Shown here one piece after another: positions 53,861 to 63,502 of a DNA stretch of 64,000 bases. The position numbers were made by a program, and so were the translations under genes. Origin of the DNA: Sphingobacteriia bacterium 24-36-13 (lineage in GTDB: Bacteria; Bacteroidota; Bacteroidia; Chitinophagales; Chitinophagaceae). How positions within the stretch are numbered: the first letter of the stretch is position 1; each line of letters opens with the position of its first letter. The notes under the pieces are model-generated. The model was not told the origin of the DNA and did not search any database. It saw nothing but the letters and a program-made list of their open reading frames with translations. Where the stretch lies: assembly GCA_002281875.1 (NCBI GenBank), contig NCHN01000015.1:1-64000 (forward strand), in the 5' to 3' direction.

Positions 53861-56772
53861 TGGAACAACTGCTGCAACAACTTTCTACAATTTTAAAAGG
53901 GGAACTGTATTTTGATTTAACTGCTGAACACCAAATGCAGTTAATGGCATATTCAACTGATGCATCTGTATATCAAGAGAAGCCATTGGCCGTAGCCATA
54001 CCTCAAAATAATGAGGATATAAAAGCCATCATTGGTTTTGCAAATATTCATTCAATCACCATTATTCCGAGAGCAGCAGGCACATCTTTAGCGGGGCAAG
54101 TGGTAGGTAATGGAATAGTAGTAGATATTTCCAAACACTTTAATCAAATGATTGAAGTGAATATAGAAGAACGCTGGTGTAGGGTGCAGCCGGGCGTAAT
54201 TAGAGACGATTTAAATCATTATCTAAAGGGATTTGGGCTGATGTATGGTCCTGAAACCTCAACAGCCAATAGAGCCATGATTGGCGGGATGGTCGGGAAT
54301 AATTCTTGTGGATTACATAGTATTGTTTGGGGATCAGCAAGGGATCATTTATTAGAAGCAACAGTTATATTAAGTGATGGGTCAACTGCTGTTTTAAAAG
54401 AAAGAGATCAAGCGGAGATTGCTTCATTGAAAGGTTTAGAGAGAAGCATTTATAATGGCTTATTTGAAATGTTGAATAGCAAGGAGCGTCAACAATTAAT
54501 TCAGGATCAGTTTCCAGCTAAAGAAGTGGTTCGAAGAAATACGGGATATGCATTGGATACTTTGCTTGATTTGCAACCATTTAACTCAGCCGGCAGCCAA
54601 TTTAATTTATGCAAACTCTTAGCAGGATCAGAAGGCACTTTGGCTTTTATTACAGAATTAAAATTGAATCTTTTGCCATTGCCGCCTAAAGAAGTGGGAA
54701 TGGTAATTGTGCATTGCTCTTCATTGGTTGAATCGTTGTATGCGAATATTGAAGTTCTAAAGCAGGGCCCGATGGCTTCTGAGTTGGTAGACAAAATGAT
54801 CATGGACTTTACCATTGGTCATCCTGAATACCAAAAGAATCGATTCTTTATTGAAGGGGATCCTGCGGCATTATTAATGGTAGAATTCATGGATGATAGC
54901 CGTCAAGCTTTAGACGCTAAAATGAAAGCAACTATTGAAGCATTACATGTAGCATCGCTGGGATATGCTTATCCTATTTTATATAATGCAGACACTAAGT
55001 ATGCATGGGATATCAGAAAAGCAGGTTTGGGTTTATTGCGGAATTTAAGAGGTGATGCACAGCCAGTTAATTTGATTGAAGATTGCGCAGTGTCTACCAA
55101 TGACCTTCCAATGTATATTGAAGAATTGCAAGCTTTGTTGGCGGGTCATGGAGTTATAGCTTCTTATTACGCACATGCAGGGGCAGGAGAATTGCACGTT
55201 GAGCCCATTATTAATTTAAAATCAACTGAAGGTGTACAGCAATTTAGGTCTATACTTAAAGAGACTGCTGCATTAGTAAAAAAATACAATGGCTCTTTAT
55301 CAGGTGAACATGGTGATGGAAGATTAAGAGGAGAATTTATTCCTTCAATGGTGGGGAATGAAGTATATGATTTGTTCAAACAAGTAAAGAAAATGTTTGA
55401 TCCTAATGGCGTATTCAATGCTGGAAAAATAACCAATACCCCTGCAATGGATTCGCATTTTAGAATGAAACAAAATGAGCCTATCAACTTAGGTAAAACG
55501 TTGTTTGATTTTTCTGCTGATGAAGGTATTTTAAGATTGGCAGAAAAATGTTCAGGTTCTGGTGATTGTAGAAAGTCTGAAATAAGTGGAGGATTGATGT
55601 GCCCGAGTTTCATGGCCACCCGAAGCGAAAAAAACACCACTCGTGCTAGAGCCAATGTGTTGAGACAATTTTTGAGTGATCCCAATGATGCAACACCTTA
55701 TAATCATGGAGAGATCAAAGAAGCCATGGATTTGTGTTTGAGTTGTAAAGGGTGTAAAATAGAATGTCCTTCTAGTGTTGATATCACGAAAATGAAAGCA
55801 GAATTTTTGCAACAATATTATGATGCCAATGGAACTCCTTTTAGATCTACCTTGGTAGGGAATTTTGCGTCTCAAATGAAATTAGCTTCTTTGTTTAGCC
55901 CTATTTATAATTTTGTTTTTGGAACAACTTTTTTGCGTAAAATAGCTAATAGCTTGGTGGGGTTTCACCCGAATCGTTCAATGCCTTTATTAGGAAAATT
56001 TCAACTCAAAAAATGGCATCTAAATCGTTCGGTGGAGAATCAAAAGAAAGTTTATTTTTTCTGTGATGAGTTTACCAATTTCTTAGATAGTTCTATTGGG
56101 CAGAAAGCCATTTTGTTACTAGAACAGTTGGGTTATCAAGTAGTCATTCCTGAACATGTAGAAAGTGGAAGATCCTATTTGTCAAAAGGATTATTGCGTA
56201 AAGCTGCTGCTATTGCTAATCAAAATATTCAATTATTGTCTCCCTTGGTTTCTGCTGATATGCCCATTGTCGGTATTGAGCCCTCTGCTTTGTTAACACT
56301 AAGAGATGAATATAAAGATTTAGCGAGCCAAGAGAATAAGACAGCTGCAATCCAACTAGCCCAAAACAGCTTCACTTTTGAAGAATTTATTGCCCGTGAA
56401 ATAAATGCAGGGAATATTCATGCCAATGCATTTACTCAAGAGGCAAAACATATTGCTATTCATGGGCATTGTTACCAGAAAGTATTGTCTTCGCAAAACT
56501 TCAGTAAAGAAATTTTGTCATTACCAAAGAACTATACCGTTGAAATAATTCCATCGGGTTGTTGTGGAATGGCTGGTTCTTTTGGATATGAAAAAGAACA
56601 TTATGATGTTTCACAAAAAGTAGGTGAGTTGATCTTATTCCCTGCAGTTCGCAATAAAGCTAGCGATACTATTGTTGCTGCTGCGGGTACTTCTTGTAGG
56701 CACCAGATCAAAGATGGTACTCAAGTGCATGCGCTGCATCCTGTGGAGATATTGTATGAAGCGTTGGTGTAA
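53860..56772 (+). CDS. FAD-linked oxidase / Fe-S fusion dehydrogenase (GlcD-GlcF/YdiJ-like)
   Basis: Starting at ATG 53860 it has 970 residues. The N-terminal FAD domain (PRAAGTSLAGQVVGNG; TSTANRAMIGGMVGNNSCG) and FAD-oxidase C-domain (YYAHAGAGELHVEP; SGEHGDGRLRGEF) lead into a 4Fe-4S domain (CSGSGDCRK, CLSCKGCKIECPSSVD) and two CCG-type regions (HGHCYQKVL, PSGCCGMAGSFGYE). Such fusions oxidise 2-hydroxy acids (D-lactate, glycolate or 2-hydroxyglutarate) and pass electrons to quinone. Translational coupling to the TonB receptor suggests a role in the same uptake or catabolic pathway; the substrate is unknown. Confidence 0.9.
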   Translation: MEQLLQQLSTILKGELYFDLTAEHQMQLMAYSTDASVYQEKPLAVAIPQNNEDIKAIIGFANIHSITIIPRAAGTSLAGQVVGNGIVVDISKHFNQMIEVNIEERWCRVQPGVIRDDLNHYLKGFGLMYGPETSTANRAMIGGMVGNNSCGLHSIVWGSARDHLLEATVILSDGSTAVLKERDQAEIASLKGLERSIYNGLFEMLNSKERQQLIQDQFPAKEVVRRNTGYALDTLLDLQPFNSAGSQFNLCKLLAGSEGTLAFITELKLNLLPLPPKEVGMVIVHCSSLVESLYANIEVLKQGPMASELVDKMIMDFTIGHPEYQKNRFFIEGDPAALLMVEFMDDSRQALDAKMKATIEALHVASLGYAYPILYNADTKYAWDIRKAGLGLLRNLRGDAQPVNLIEDCAVSTNDLPMYIEELQALLAGHGVIASYYAHAGAGELHVEPIINLKSTEGVQQFRSILKETAALVKKYNGSLSGEHGDGRLRGEFIPSMVGNEVYDLFKQVKKMFDPNGVFNAGKITNTPAMDSHFRMKQNEPINLGKTLFDFSADEGILRLAEKCSGSGDCRKSEISGGLMCPSFMATRSEKNTTRARANVLRQFLSDPNDATPYNHGEIKEAMDLCLSCKGCKIECPSSVDITKMKAEFLQQYYDANGTPFRSTLVGNFASQMKLASLFSPIYNFVFGTTFLRKIANSLVGFHPNRSMPLLGKFQLKKWHLNRSVENQKKVYFFCDEFTNFLDSSIGQKAILLLEQLGYQVVIPEHVESGRSYLSKGLLRKAAAIANQNIQLLSPLVSADMPIVGIEPSALLTLRDEYKDLASQENKTAAIQLAQNSFTFEEFIAREINAGNIHANAFTQEAKHIAIHGHCYQKVLSSQNFSKEILSLPKNYTVEIIPSGCCGMAGSFGYEKEHYDVSQKVGELILFPAVRNKASDTIVAAAGTSCRHQIKDGTQVHALHPVEILYEALV

Positions 56773-56823
56773 ATTGTAGTAATTTTAATACTAGAAACAA
56801 CCACATTATTAAATATCGCTTTT

Positions 56824-57294
56824 ATGGCAAAATTTCAACTAAAAGTAAATGGTAAACCTTTGCAAGTAGAGGCAGATCCATCTACTCCTTTGCTTTGGGT
56901 TTTAAGAGATCACTTAAATTTAGTCGGCACCAAATTTGGATGTGGAGTTGGCGCCTGCGGAGCTTGCACAGTGCATTTAAATGGTAGAGCAATGCGCTCA
57001 TGTCAATTGCCTGTTTCAGCAGTTGGCACTCAAGCAGTTACTACCATTGAAGGAATTGTAAGTGCAGAAAAAGAAATGCATCCTGTTCAAAAAGCCTGGC
57101 TAGAATTGGATGTGGCTCAATGTGGTTATTGTCAAACCGGGCAAATCATGTCTGCAGTGGCTTTGTTAAAAAGCAATCCCAATCCCACAGAAGCTGAAAT
57201 AGAATCTGCCATGACAGGCAATATTTGCAGGTGTGGAACTTATTTAAGAATCAAAGCAGCTATTCAACAAGCAGCAAAATCATCTAAAAAATAA
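56824..57294 (+). CDS. (2Fe-2S) subunit of a molybdenum hydroxylase (IorA-like)
   Basis: This 156-residue protein has the plant-type 2Fe-2S motif in FGCGVGACGACTVHLNG and the second cluster in CGYCQTGQIMSA plus GNICRCGTYLRI, the layout of the small subunits of aldehyde/xanthine-type oxidoreductases. It pairs with the Mo subunit 10 bp downstream and transfers electrons from it. No signal peptide is visible, although the large subunit carries a Tat signal; small subunits are often carried along. Confidence 0.93.
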   Translation: MAKFQLKVNGKPLQVEADPSTPLLWVLRDHLNLVGTKFGCGVGACGACTVHLNGRAMRSCQLPVSAVGTQAVTTIEGIVSAEKEMHPVQKAWLELDVAQCGYCQTGQIMSAVALLKSNPNPTEAEIESAMTGNICRCGTYLRIKAAIQQAAKSSKK

Positions 57295-57304
57295 TTTTTA
57301 GCAA

Positions 57305-59557
57305 ATGAAAAACGCAAATAATAATCAAAGCAGACGTTCATTCCTAAAAGTTACTTCTTTAACAGGAGGTGGAATGATGATTGGATTTAGTTGGTTTGCT
57401 AATTTAATTCCCAATGAAGCAATTGCAGCAGCTACTGATAAAATGGATTGGGTGGAACTTACTGGCTTTATTAAAATCACTCCTGATAATCAAGTAAAAA
57501 TATTTAACCCCAATCCAGAGTTTGGAACCAATGTAATGACATCTTTACCCATGATGGTAAATGAAGAATTAGAAGCAGATTGGAGTAAAGTGATTGTAGA
57601 AATGGGGGATTATGACACTCCTCGTTTTAAGAGCCAATTTACAGGTGGAAGCAGGGCTATGGCCATGGCTTGGAAGCCATTAAGAACAGCTGGGGCAACT
57701 GCCAGACTTCTATTGATGCAAGCTGCAGCCAACGAGTGGGGTGTGCCAATATCTGAGCTCACGGTCTCTAAAGGAGTAGTGATGCATAAAGCATCTAATA
57801 AGTCTGCGAACTATGGGGCTTTAGCCACTGCAGCTGCTAAATTGCCGAAGCCTGAAAAAGTGGAGTTGAAAAAAGCCTCAGAGTTTACTTTATTAGGTAC
57901 TCCACAGAAAAATAAAGTGGGGAAGGAAATTGTGGGTGGTGAATCCCTTTTCACCTTAGATTATAAAATGGAAGGGATGTTAATTGCCATGGTCATACAT
58001 CCTCCTGCATTTGGCATGCAGCTAAAATCTTTTGATGCAACAGAAGCATTGAAGATGCCTGGTATAAAAGCTGTTTTTGATTTTCAGGTGTATAAAGATG
58101 GTTATGTTAAAGCAGGTTTTGATACACGTGCATTTAATAAATTGATTGCCGTTGTGGGTAATTCTACTTGGGAAGTCATGAACGCGCGAAAGAAAGTGGT
58201 AGCTCAATGGGAGCCTATTCAAGATACCAAGGAAATGGTGATGGCAAGAGGCGGCAAAAGAGAAGAAATTATTCCTGCAGGGTTAGAGAGCACTGAAAAC
58301 CATTTGCGCTTAATGCATGAAATGCAAAAAAAGCCTACTCGTGTAGCTAGAAAAGATGGAGATCCTGAAACGGCGTTTAAAAATGCAACAAAAGTTTTAG
58401 AAAGAACCTATACTGCTCCATTTTTAGCGCATAATCCAATGGAGCCCATTAGCTGTGTGGCGCATATCACCGATGAAAAAGCTTTTTTTGTAGCACCTAT
58501 TCAGATACCTGAAATGATGAAACAAAATATTGTTTCCAATTTAGATATTAAGCCAGAGCAAATTGAAATGAAGTTGGCCAGAATGGGTGGTGGTTTCGGC
58601 CGCAGGGCTTATGGACATTATATTGTAGAAGCCGGACATATTTCTAAGAGAGTAAAAGCCCCGGTTAAATTAATATATACTAGAGAGGATGATTTAACCA
58701 ATGGTATTTATAGACCTACTTATATCATGACCTATAAAGCAGCTATTGATAAAGACAATAATGTAACTGCTATTCATGTAATAGGAGGTGGAATACCAGA
58801 AAGTCCATTGCATGAAAATCGTTTTCCTGCAGGCGTATTTGACAATTATTTAGCGGAGAGTTGGGATATGCCTTCGAATATTACGATAGGCGCTTACAGA
58901 GCACCTCGTTCTAATTTTAATGCAAGTGCAGAACAATCATTTTTAGATGAATTAGCGGAAACAGTTGGGAAAGATCCTTTGGATTTTCGTATTGAAATGT
59001 TGAAGAAAGCAAAAGCAAATCCTGTTGGCAAAAATAATGATTACAATGCAGATCGATTTATTGCTGTATTGGAATTGTTGAAGGAAAAATCTAACTGGGG
59101 AAGCACTGCTAGTAAAAATGCGAAGCGTGGGGTATCGGCTTATTTTTGTCATGCATCTTATGCCGCTCATGTGGTAGATGTAACAATGAAGAATGGACAG
59201 CCTTATGTAGAAAAAGTAGTTACAGCCATGGATTGTGGTTTTGTTGTGAATCCTGAAGGAGCAAAGAATATGGTAGAAGGTGCTGTGGTTGATGGAATTG
59301 GAAATGCTTTATATGGAGAGCTTATTTTAGAGAAGGGCGCGACCGTTCAAAAGAATTTAAATAATTATAGAATCATTCGTCATAGAGAAGCGCCTAAGAA
59401 AATTGATGTGCATTTTGTGCAGAATAATATTGATCCAACTGGATTAGGTGAACCTCCTTTCCCACCTGTGTTTGCCGCAGTAGCAAATGCCTTGTATAAA
59501 GCAACGGGTAAACGTTTGTACAATCAGCCTTATTTGAAGGAGTTGGGGAAAGTGTAA
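57305..59557 (+). CDS. Molybdopterin-binding subunit of an aldehyde/isoquinoline-type oxidoreductase (IorB-like)
   Basis: The 750-residue protein begins with a Tat signal (SRRSFLK, residues 9-15, then a hydrophobic stretch to NEAIAA), so the enzyme should work in the periplasm. Moco-binding regions are GGGFGRRAYG, YRAPRSNFNASAEQSF and the C-terminal GLGEPPFPPVFAAVANAL, whose Glu is the expected catalytic base. It oxidises an aldehyde or N-heterocycle; substrate unknown. It ends the run of co-directional genes that starts with the phosphonate cluster. Confidence 0.9.
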   Translation: MKNANNNQSRRSFLKVTSLTGGGMMIGFSWFANLIPNEAIAAATDKMDWVELTGFIKITPDNQVKIFNPNPEFGTNVMTSLPMMVNEELEADWSKVIVEMGDYDTPRFKSQFTGGSRAMAMAWKPLRTAGATARLLLMQAAANEWGVPISELTVSKGVVMHKASNKSANYGALATAAAKLPKPEKVELKKASEFTLLGTPQKNKVGKEIVGGESLFTLDYKMEGMLIAMVIHPPAFGMQLKSFDATEALKMPGIKAVFDFQVYKDGYVKAGFDTRAFNKLIAVVGNSTWEVMNARKKVVAQWEPIQDTKEMVMARGGKREEIIPAGLESTENHLRLMHEMQKKPTRVARKDGDPETAFKNATKVLERTYTAPFLAHNPMEPISCVAHITDEKAFFVAPIQIPEMMKQNIVSNLDIKPEQIEMKLARMGGGFGRRAYGHYIVEAGHISKRVKAPVKLIYTREDDLTNGIYRPTYIMTYKAAIDKDNNVTAIHVIGGGIPESPLHENRFPAGVFDNYLAESWDMPSNITIGAYRAPRSNFNASAEQSFLDELAETVGKDPLDFRIEMLKKAKANPVGKNNDYNADRFIAVLELLKEKSNWGSTASKNAKRGVSAYFCHASYAAHVVDVTMKNGQPYVEKVVTAMDCGFVVNPEGAKNMVEGAVVDGIGNALYGELILEKGATVQKNLNNYRIIRHREAPKKIDVHFVQNNIDPTGLGEPPFPPVFAAVANALYKATGKRLYNQPYLKELGKV

Positions 59558-59661
59558 ATTTTATATGTATGAAAATCTGGAAAAATATTATAGCTAGGCC
59601 CTCTTGATAGGGTATATTTATTTAGGACTATTTATTTTTTAACAGATTAACATATCTATAA

Positions 59662-61035
59662 ATGAAAACGATTATTGAACCGTTTAAAATTAAATCGGTT
59701 GAACCAATATTTATTACTACCGTTGAAGAGCGCGTACAAATTATTAAAGATGCATTTTATAATCCATTTTTAATTCCTGCAGAAAAAGTATTAATTGACT
59801 TGTTAACAGATAGTGGAACTAGTGCTATGAGTAGTAGTCAATGGGCAGGTATGATGATTGGAGATGAATCTTATGCTGGCAGTCCAAGCTTTTTTCGTTT
59901 TGAAAATACGGTAAAGGATTTGACAAATATGCCTTTTATTATTCCAACCCACCAAGGACGGGCTGCAGAAAAAATACTTTTTAGTGTTTTGGGCGCAAAA
60001 GGAAAAATGGTAGTAAGTAATACATTGTTTGACACAACGAGGGCTAATGTTGAAGCATCAGGTGCTATTGGGGTAGATTTACTTTGTCCTGAAGGGAAAT
60101 TGCCAAATGTTCCATCCGACTTTAAAGGTAATTTAGATATTGAAGCTTTTAAAAGTTTGATTGATAAAAATGGGGCAGATAATATTGCAATTTGCATCTT
60201 AACAGTAACGAACAATTCTGGTGGAGGTCAACCTGTTAGCATGCAAAATATAATTGATGTAAAAAATATTTGCAAATTGAATGGAATCTCTTTTTTCCTG
60301 GATGCTTGTCGTTTCGCTGAAAACTGTTATTTCATTAAGTTACGTGAAAAAAAATATGCTGATAGTTCTGTTGAGCAAATTGCGAAAGAAATGTTTTCTT
60401 ATGCAGATGGTTGTACTATGAGTGCAAAGAAGGATGCTTTTGCTAATATGGGTGGATTTCTAGCATTACATAACGAGGACTTATCTAATAAGTGTAAAAA
60501 TTTATTGATTTTAACCGAAGGTTTTACAACATATGGAGGATTGTCTGGCCGTGATTTAGAAGCGATTGCAATTGGTTTAAAAGAAGTGCTACAAGAAGAT
60601 TATTTGAAATATAGGATTAATAGTATTGAGTATTTGACCAACAAACTAATCAAAGAGAATATTCCTGTAATGCAACCTGCAGGTGGTCACGCTGTTTATT
60701 TAGATGCTAAACAGTTTCTTTCTCATATTCCTATTGAACAATTCCCAGGACAAGTATTAGTGACCGCGTTGTTTATTGAAGGAGGCATAAGGGCTGTTGA
60801 AATAGGCTCTTTAATGTTTGGTAAATACGATTCTATGAATCAATTAATTCCAGCACAAATGGAATTAGTACGACTAGCAATTCCTAGACGTGTTTATACA
60901 CAAAGTCATATTGATTATGTTGCTGAAGTAATAATTGAAGTGTATAAAAAGCGAGATGCTTTAAAGGGGTTGGTCATCACATCTGAACAACCAGTATTAA
61001 GACATTTTACTGCAAAGTTAGCGCCAGTTTCTTAA
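59662..61035 (+). CDS. tnaA: Tryptophanase
   Basis: The 457-residue PLP lyase matches both tryptophanase and tyrosine phenol-lyase; PLP binds K257 in TMSAKKD. The diagnostic positions favour tryptophanase: the region aligned to the tyrosine phenol-lyase R381 reads GIRAVEIG (Ile381) and the C-terminal site has His448 (VLRHFTAKL), where tyrosine phenol-lyase has Phe. It splits tryptophan to indole, pyruvate and ammonia. It has no visible leader peptide (tnaC-like). A large inverted repeat overlaps its stop and may terminate it. Confidence 0.88.
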   Translation: MKTIIEPFKIKSVEPIFITTVEERVQIIKDAFYNPFLIPAEKVLIDLLTDSGTSAMSSSQWAGMMIGDESYAGSPSFFRFENTVKDLTNMPFIIPTHQGRAAEKILFSVLGAKGKMVVSNTLFDTTRANVEASGAIGVDLLCPEGKLPNVPSDFKGNLDIEAFKSLIDKNGADNIAICILTVTNNSGGGQPVSMQNIIDVKNICKLNGISFFLDACRFAENCYFIKLREKKYADSSVEQIAKEMFSYADGCTMSAKKDAFANMGGFLALHNEDLSNKCKNLLILTEGFTTYGGLSGRDLEAIAIGLKEVLQEDYLKYRINSIEYLTNKLIKENIPVMQPAGGHAVYLDAKQFLSHIPIEQFPGQVLVTALFIEGGIRAVEIGSLMFGKYDSMNQLIPAQMELVRLAIPRRVYTQSHIDYVAEVIIEVYKKRDALKGLVITSEQPVLRHFTAKLAPVS

Positions 61036-61048
61036 CTGGTGCTAACTT
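61015..61048. terminator. Shared inverted repeat between convergent genes
   Basis: AAGTTAGCGCCAGTT (61015-61029) and AACTGGTGCTAACTT (61034-61048) form a 15-pair stem with one G-U wobble and a 4-nt loop. It contains the tnaA stop and reaches into the last codons of the opposite gene. There is no long T-run on either strand, so terminator function is likely but not certain. Confidence 0.5.
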
Positions 61049-62847
61049 TGAATAATAGCATATTTATAATTCAAATAATCAATTTCTACTTCAGCACAGG
61101 CTAATTCTTTAGCAAAACGCGAAACGTTTTTATTTATGTTTGGTTTTAATGACTCATAAAACCGTATCCCTTTCTTTAAATTGGCGAAAAAGGCGATATG
61201 GTTTTTTGTGTTTTTGGATAGTAGGTTGTTTTTAAAATCTTGTTCTAGTAGATCTTTCCAATAGTCTATATATAAATAGAGTTCTGCAATAAACATATGA
61301 ACTCTGTTGCTATTTTTAATTAAATTTGTTCTGCCATATATATGATCAACCATTTGTTTAAGCGTAGCTTGTTTAGAGAAGTTAACAATATTTGGCCCAG
61401 GGCAAATGGTTACTGCATTTAAGGGTTTTACAAAATCAACATTATAGTTTAAAGAAGCTGAATTACTTAACCCAATACATAAACACTCTTTCTCTAAAAC
61501 TTCATTTACTTTTTGTTGATAAACTTGTTCATCAAGTTGAAGTGTTTTTAATTGTTCAAGTTTTAGTTTCTGATATTTTTTGGAAGCCGTACAAATGGGT
61601 TCTTTTGTAAATTCAGTATTTAGTGCCAAATGTTTTTCAGTACATGGACTTCCAAATTTTCCGCTCATGATTCTTTCTTTTTTTTCAATATCACTTGAGC
61701 TGTTTTTTAGATAGTGAAATTTAACGCCTAGTGGTGAATGATTACTTAAGAAAATATTTTCTTGTTTAGCGTTACAAAGTAATTCTAAAGTTTTGCTATC
61801 AACAGTTGTGGCTTCTGGCACCAATAAAAATGGCGTCCCCCAGCCTGTACTATCAATATTGAAATAATCTCTTAATAGTTGTGTTTCTTGGTACTCGCCA
61901 ATTCCTCCTTGAACCGAAAATTTGATGATAGGAGGTCTGTTAAGCGCATTCTTATTTTTTTCTAATAATGCAACATTATAATATTCGAATAATGTTGCAA
62001 CTAAAGTTCTTTTATTTATTTTGAACTCTTCTAGTATTGGACCTAATAAAACACCGTCTTTTACAAAAGCATGTCCTCCGCAATTTATGCCTGACTCAAT
62101 TCTAAACTCACTTACCCAAACTCCTTTTTTTGCTAAGTATTTTCCCTGAATTAATGCGGATCTGTAGTCACTTACTTTTACAATCACTTTTTTATTAAAT
62201 GTTCCGTCTTTATTAATTTCGAATTCTCTTAAATTGGCTAAGTAATTGTATAATCTAGGATTCATACCTGCTGAAAAAATGACAGAAGAGTTTTTAAGAT
62301 TACTATTTGCATATCCCTTTAAAGCCTCTAAAGCTTCTGATTCATCTTGTACTATTTCGCCATTTTTATATAGATCTCTGTCAATTTTTGTCATAATATT
62401 TACATCAATGCTACCTGGAGTAACTTGATTCCTTAAGAGTTCTTCAATTTTTATTTTTTCGTTTAAGTCGGTTGTTCCAACACTTTGCAAGTATAATTTT
62501 TTAAGCATTGAATCGTCGGGTAAAAGCTCAAAATATTTTACTATTTCAGATCCTTTTTCAAAAGAAGCTTTTTTGATTTTTTCAATTTGTGTTTGTACAA
62601 TTGAGTTTACAAGATTCAAATAGTCGGTAATTCTATTTGCTCTATAGTTTGGCTCTTGTTTAGAAATTGGAATATATGGTTGTTTTATTTGGGGGTAATA
62701 ATATTCTCTCATCATTTCTATTAATTTATCCTCTACTATAGAGATTACTGATGAAATTCCATACTTAGCTACTTTAATTGGACTATCAATGGTAAATGCT
62801 ATTCCCATAACAGGAATATGAAAATGGTGAATTTCGGGATACTGCAT
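61042..62847 (-). CDS. Unusual NPD/PfaD-like flavoprotein, 601 aa
   Basis: I cannot name a known family for the whole protein. Its first part (HIPVMGIAFTIDSPI, then KYGISSVISIVEDK) and the middle motifs INCGGHAF (residues 254-261), SVQGGIGEYQET (311-322) and WGTPFLLVPEA (336-346) read like nitronate monooxygenase/PfaD TIM barrels, which bind FMN. After residue 360 the sequence has a Cys-containing extension (PCTEKHLA, PICTASKK, ECLCIGLSN) and a helical C-terminus not seen in those families. It is the last gene of an operon with a U32 protein, a ferredoxin and a small flavoprotein, 8 bp after the latter. A redox enzyme in a shared pathway is inferred. Confidence 0.6.
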   Translation of the reverse strand: MQYPEIHHFHIPVMGIAFTIDSPIKVAKYGISSVISIVEDKLIEMMREYYYPQIKQPYIPISKQEPNYRANRITDYLNLVNSIVQTQIEKIKKASFEKGSEIVKYFELLPDDSMLKKLYLQSVGTTDLNEKIKIEELLRNQVTPGSIDVNIMTKIDRDLYKNGEIVQDESEALEALKGYANSNLKNSSVIFSAGMNPRLYNYLANLREFEINKDGTFNKKVIVKVSDYRSALIQGKYLAKKGVWVSEFRIESGINCGGHAFVKDGVLLGPILEEFKINKRTLVATLFEYYNVALLEKNKNALNRPPIIKFSVQGGIGEYQETQLLRDYFNIDSTGWGTPFLLVPEATTVDSKTLELLCNAKQENIFLSNHSPLGVKFHYLKNSSSDIEKKERIMSGKFGSPCTEKHLALNTEFTKEPICTASKKYQKLKLEQLKTLQLDEQVYQQKVNEVLEKECLCIGLSNSASLNYNVDFVKPLNAVTICPGPNIVNFSKQATLKQMVDHIYGRTNLIKNSNRVHMFIAELYLYIDYWKDLLEQDFKNNLLSKNTKNHIAFFANLKKGIRFYESLKPNINKNVSRFAKELACAEVEIDYLNYKYAIIQS

Positions 62848-62855
62848 ATTTAGAA

Positions 62856-63284
62856 TTAATTAGTGGATCTCTCCCAGGTTATTTTTTGTCCAAATCCTTT
62901 TAGTTTTCCTGTCATTTTTATTTTATTTAACTGTATTAGCCAAATTTTTCCTGGGATTGCTATTGATAAAGGGTTTTTTATATAATAGTTGGTGTTTATT
63001 CTTTCTTTAAGGTTTTGATCAGTACTTAACGTAATTCCGTTAAACTGTATACCAATATTTTGAAATGGCATTAATTTGTTTGGCAAAATTGTTCCTGCTA
63101 TAAGACTGTTTGGAGTGATATTTTTTGAATGATATGAATCGTTGGAAGACTTAAATAATAAATAATTGTTTTCAAAATCGAAACCATACATGCAATTAAA
63201 GCATTGAGGTTTACCCACAAGGTCAATATAGCAGATGCTAGCACATGATTGGTCTTTTATAAAATCAATTATCAGTGAATTCAT
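62856..63284 (-). CDS. Small PPOX-like flavin-binding protein
   Basis: The 142 residues start SLIIDFIKDQSCASICYIDLVGKPQC and resemble the split-barrel pyridoxamine-5'-phosphate-oxidase-like fold: a Cys-Tyr strand, YLLFKSSNDSYHSKNI and GIQFNGITL are typical segments. Such proteins bind FMN or F420, or reduce small substrates. It overlaps the ferredoxin gene by 4 bp and lies 8 bp before the 601-residue gene. Confidence 0.65.
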   Translation of the reverse strand: MNSLIIDFIKDQSCASICYIDLVGKPQCFNCMYGFDFENNYLLFKSSNDSYHSKNITPNSLIAGTILPNKLMPFQNIGIQFNGITLSTDQNLKERINTNYYIKNPLSIAIPGKIWLIQLNKIKMTGKLKGFGQKITWERSTN

Positions 63285-63502
63285 AAATTTTTAATGATTT
63301 TAACAGGGCATGCTTTTGCTATATTTACAGATTTAAGCCTAAATGACTCATTAACTGATCTTATACAAATTCCTTTTTTTGATTCTGAATTAAGTAGTGT
63401 TGCTTTTCCATCTTTTTTAGATATCCTCCATAAAATTGGTTCAATTTCATAGCATATTCCGCATCCAATACATTTGGTTCTATAATGGATTATCTTAAAC
63501 AT
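63281..63502 (-). CDS. Single-cluster ferredoxin
   Basis: This 73-residue protein has C11-x2-C14-x2-C17 (CIGCGIC) and C65-P66 (KACPVKII), enough for one 4Fe-4S cluster. An extra Cys46 lies between. It is shorter than bacterial two-cluster ferredoxins and resembles the small single-cluster types of oxygenase or hydroxylase electron chains. Its ATG lies 8 bp inside the end of the U32 gene, so the two are coupled; the PPOX-like gene starts at its stop. Confidence 0.85.
   Translation of the reverse strand: MFKIIHYRTKCIGCGICYEIEPILWRISKKDGKATLLNSESKKGICIRSVNESFRLKSVNIAKACPVKIIKNL

Noticed and set aside
59580..59625. Possible terminator after the Mo subunit (CCCTcttgatAGGG)
   Set aside because: Only four pairs and no clean T-run; too weak to call.
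59662..61035. Tyrosine phenol-lyase instead of tryptophanase
   Set aside because: The Arg381 position is Ile and position 448 is His, both as in tryptophanase.
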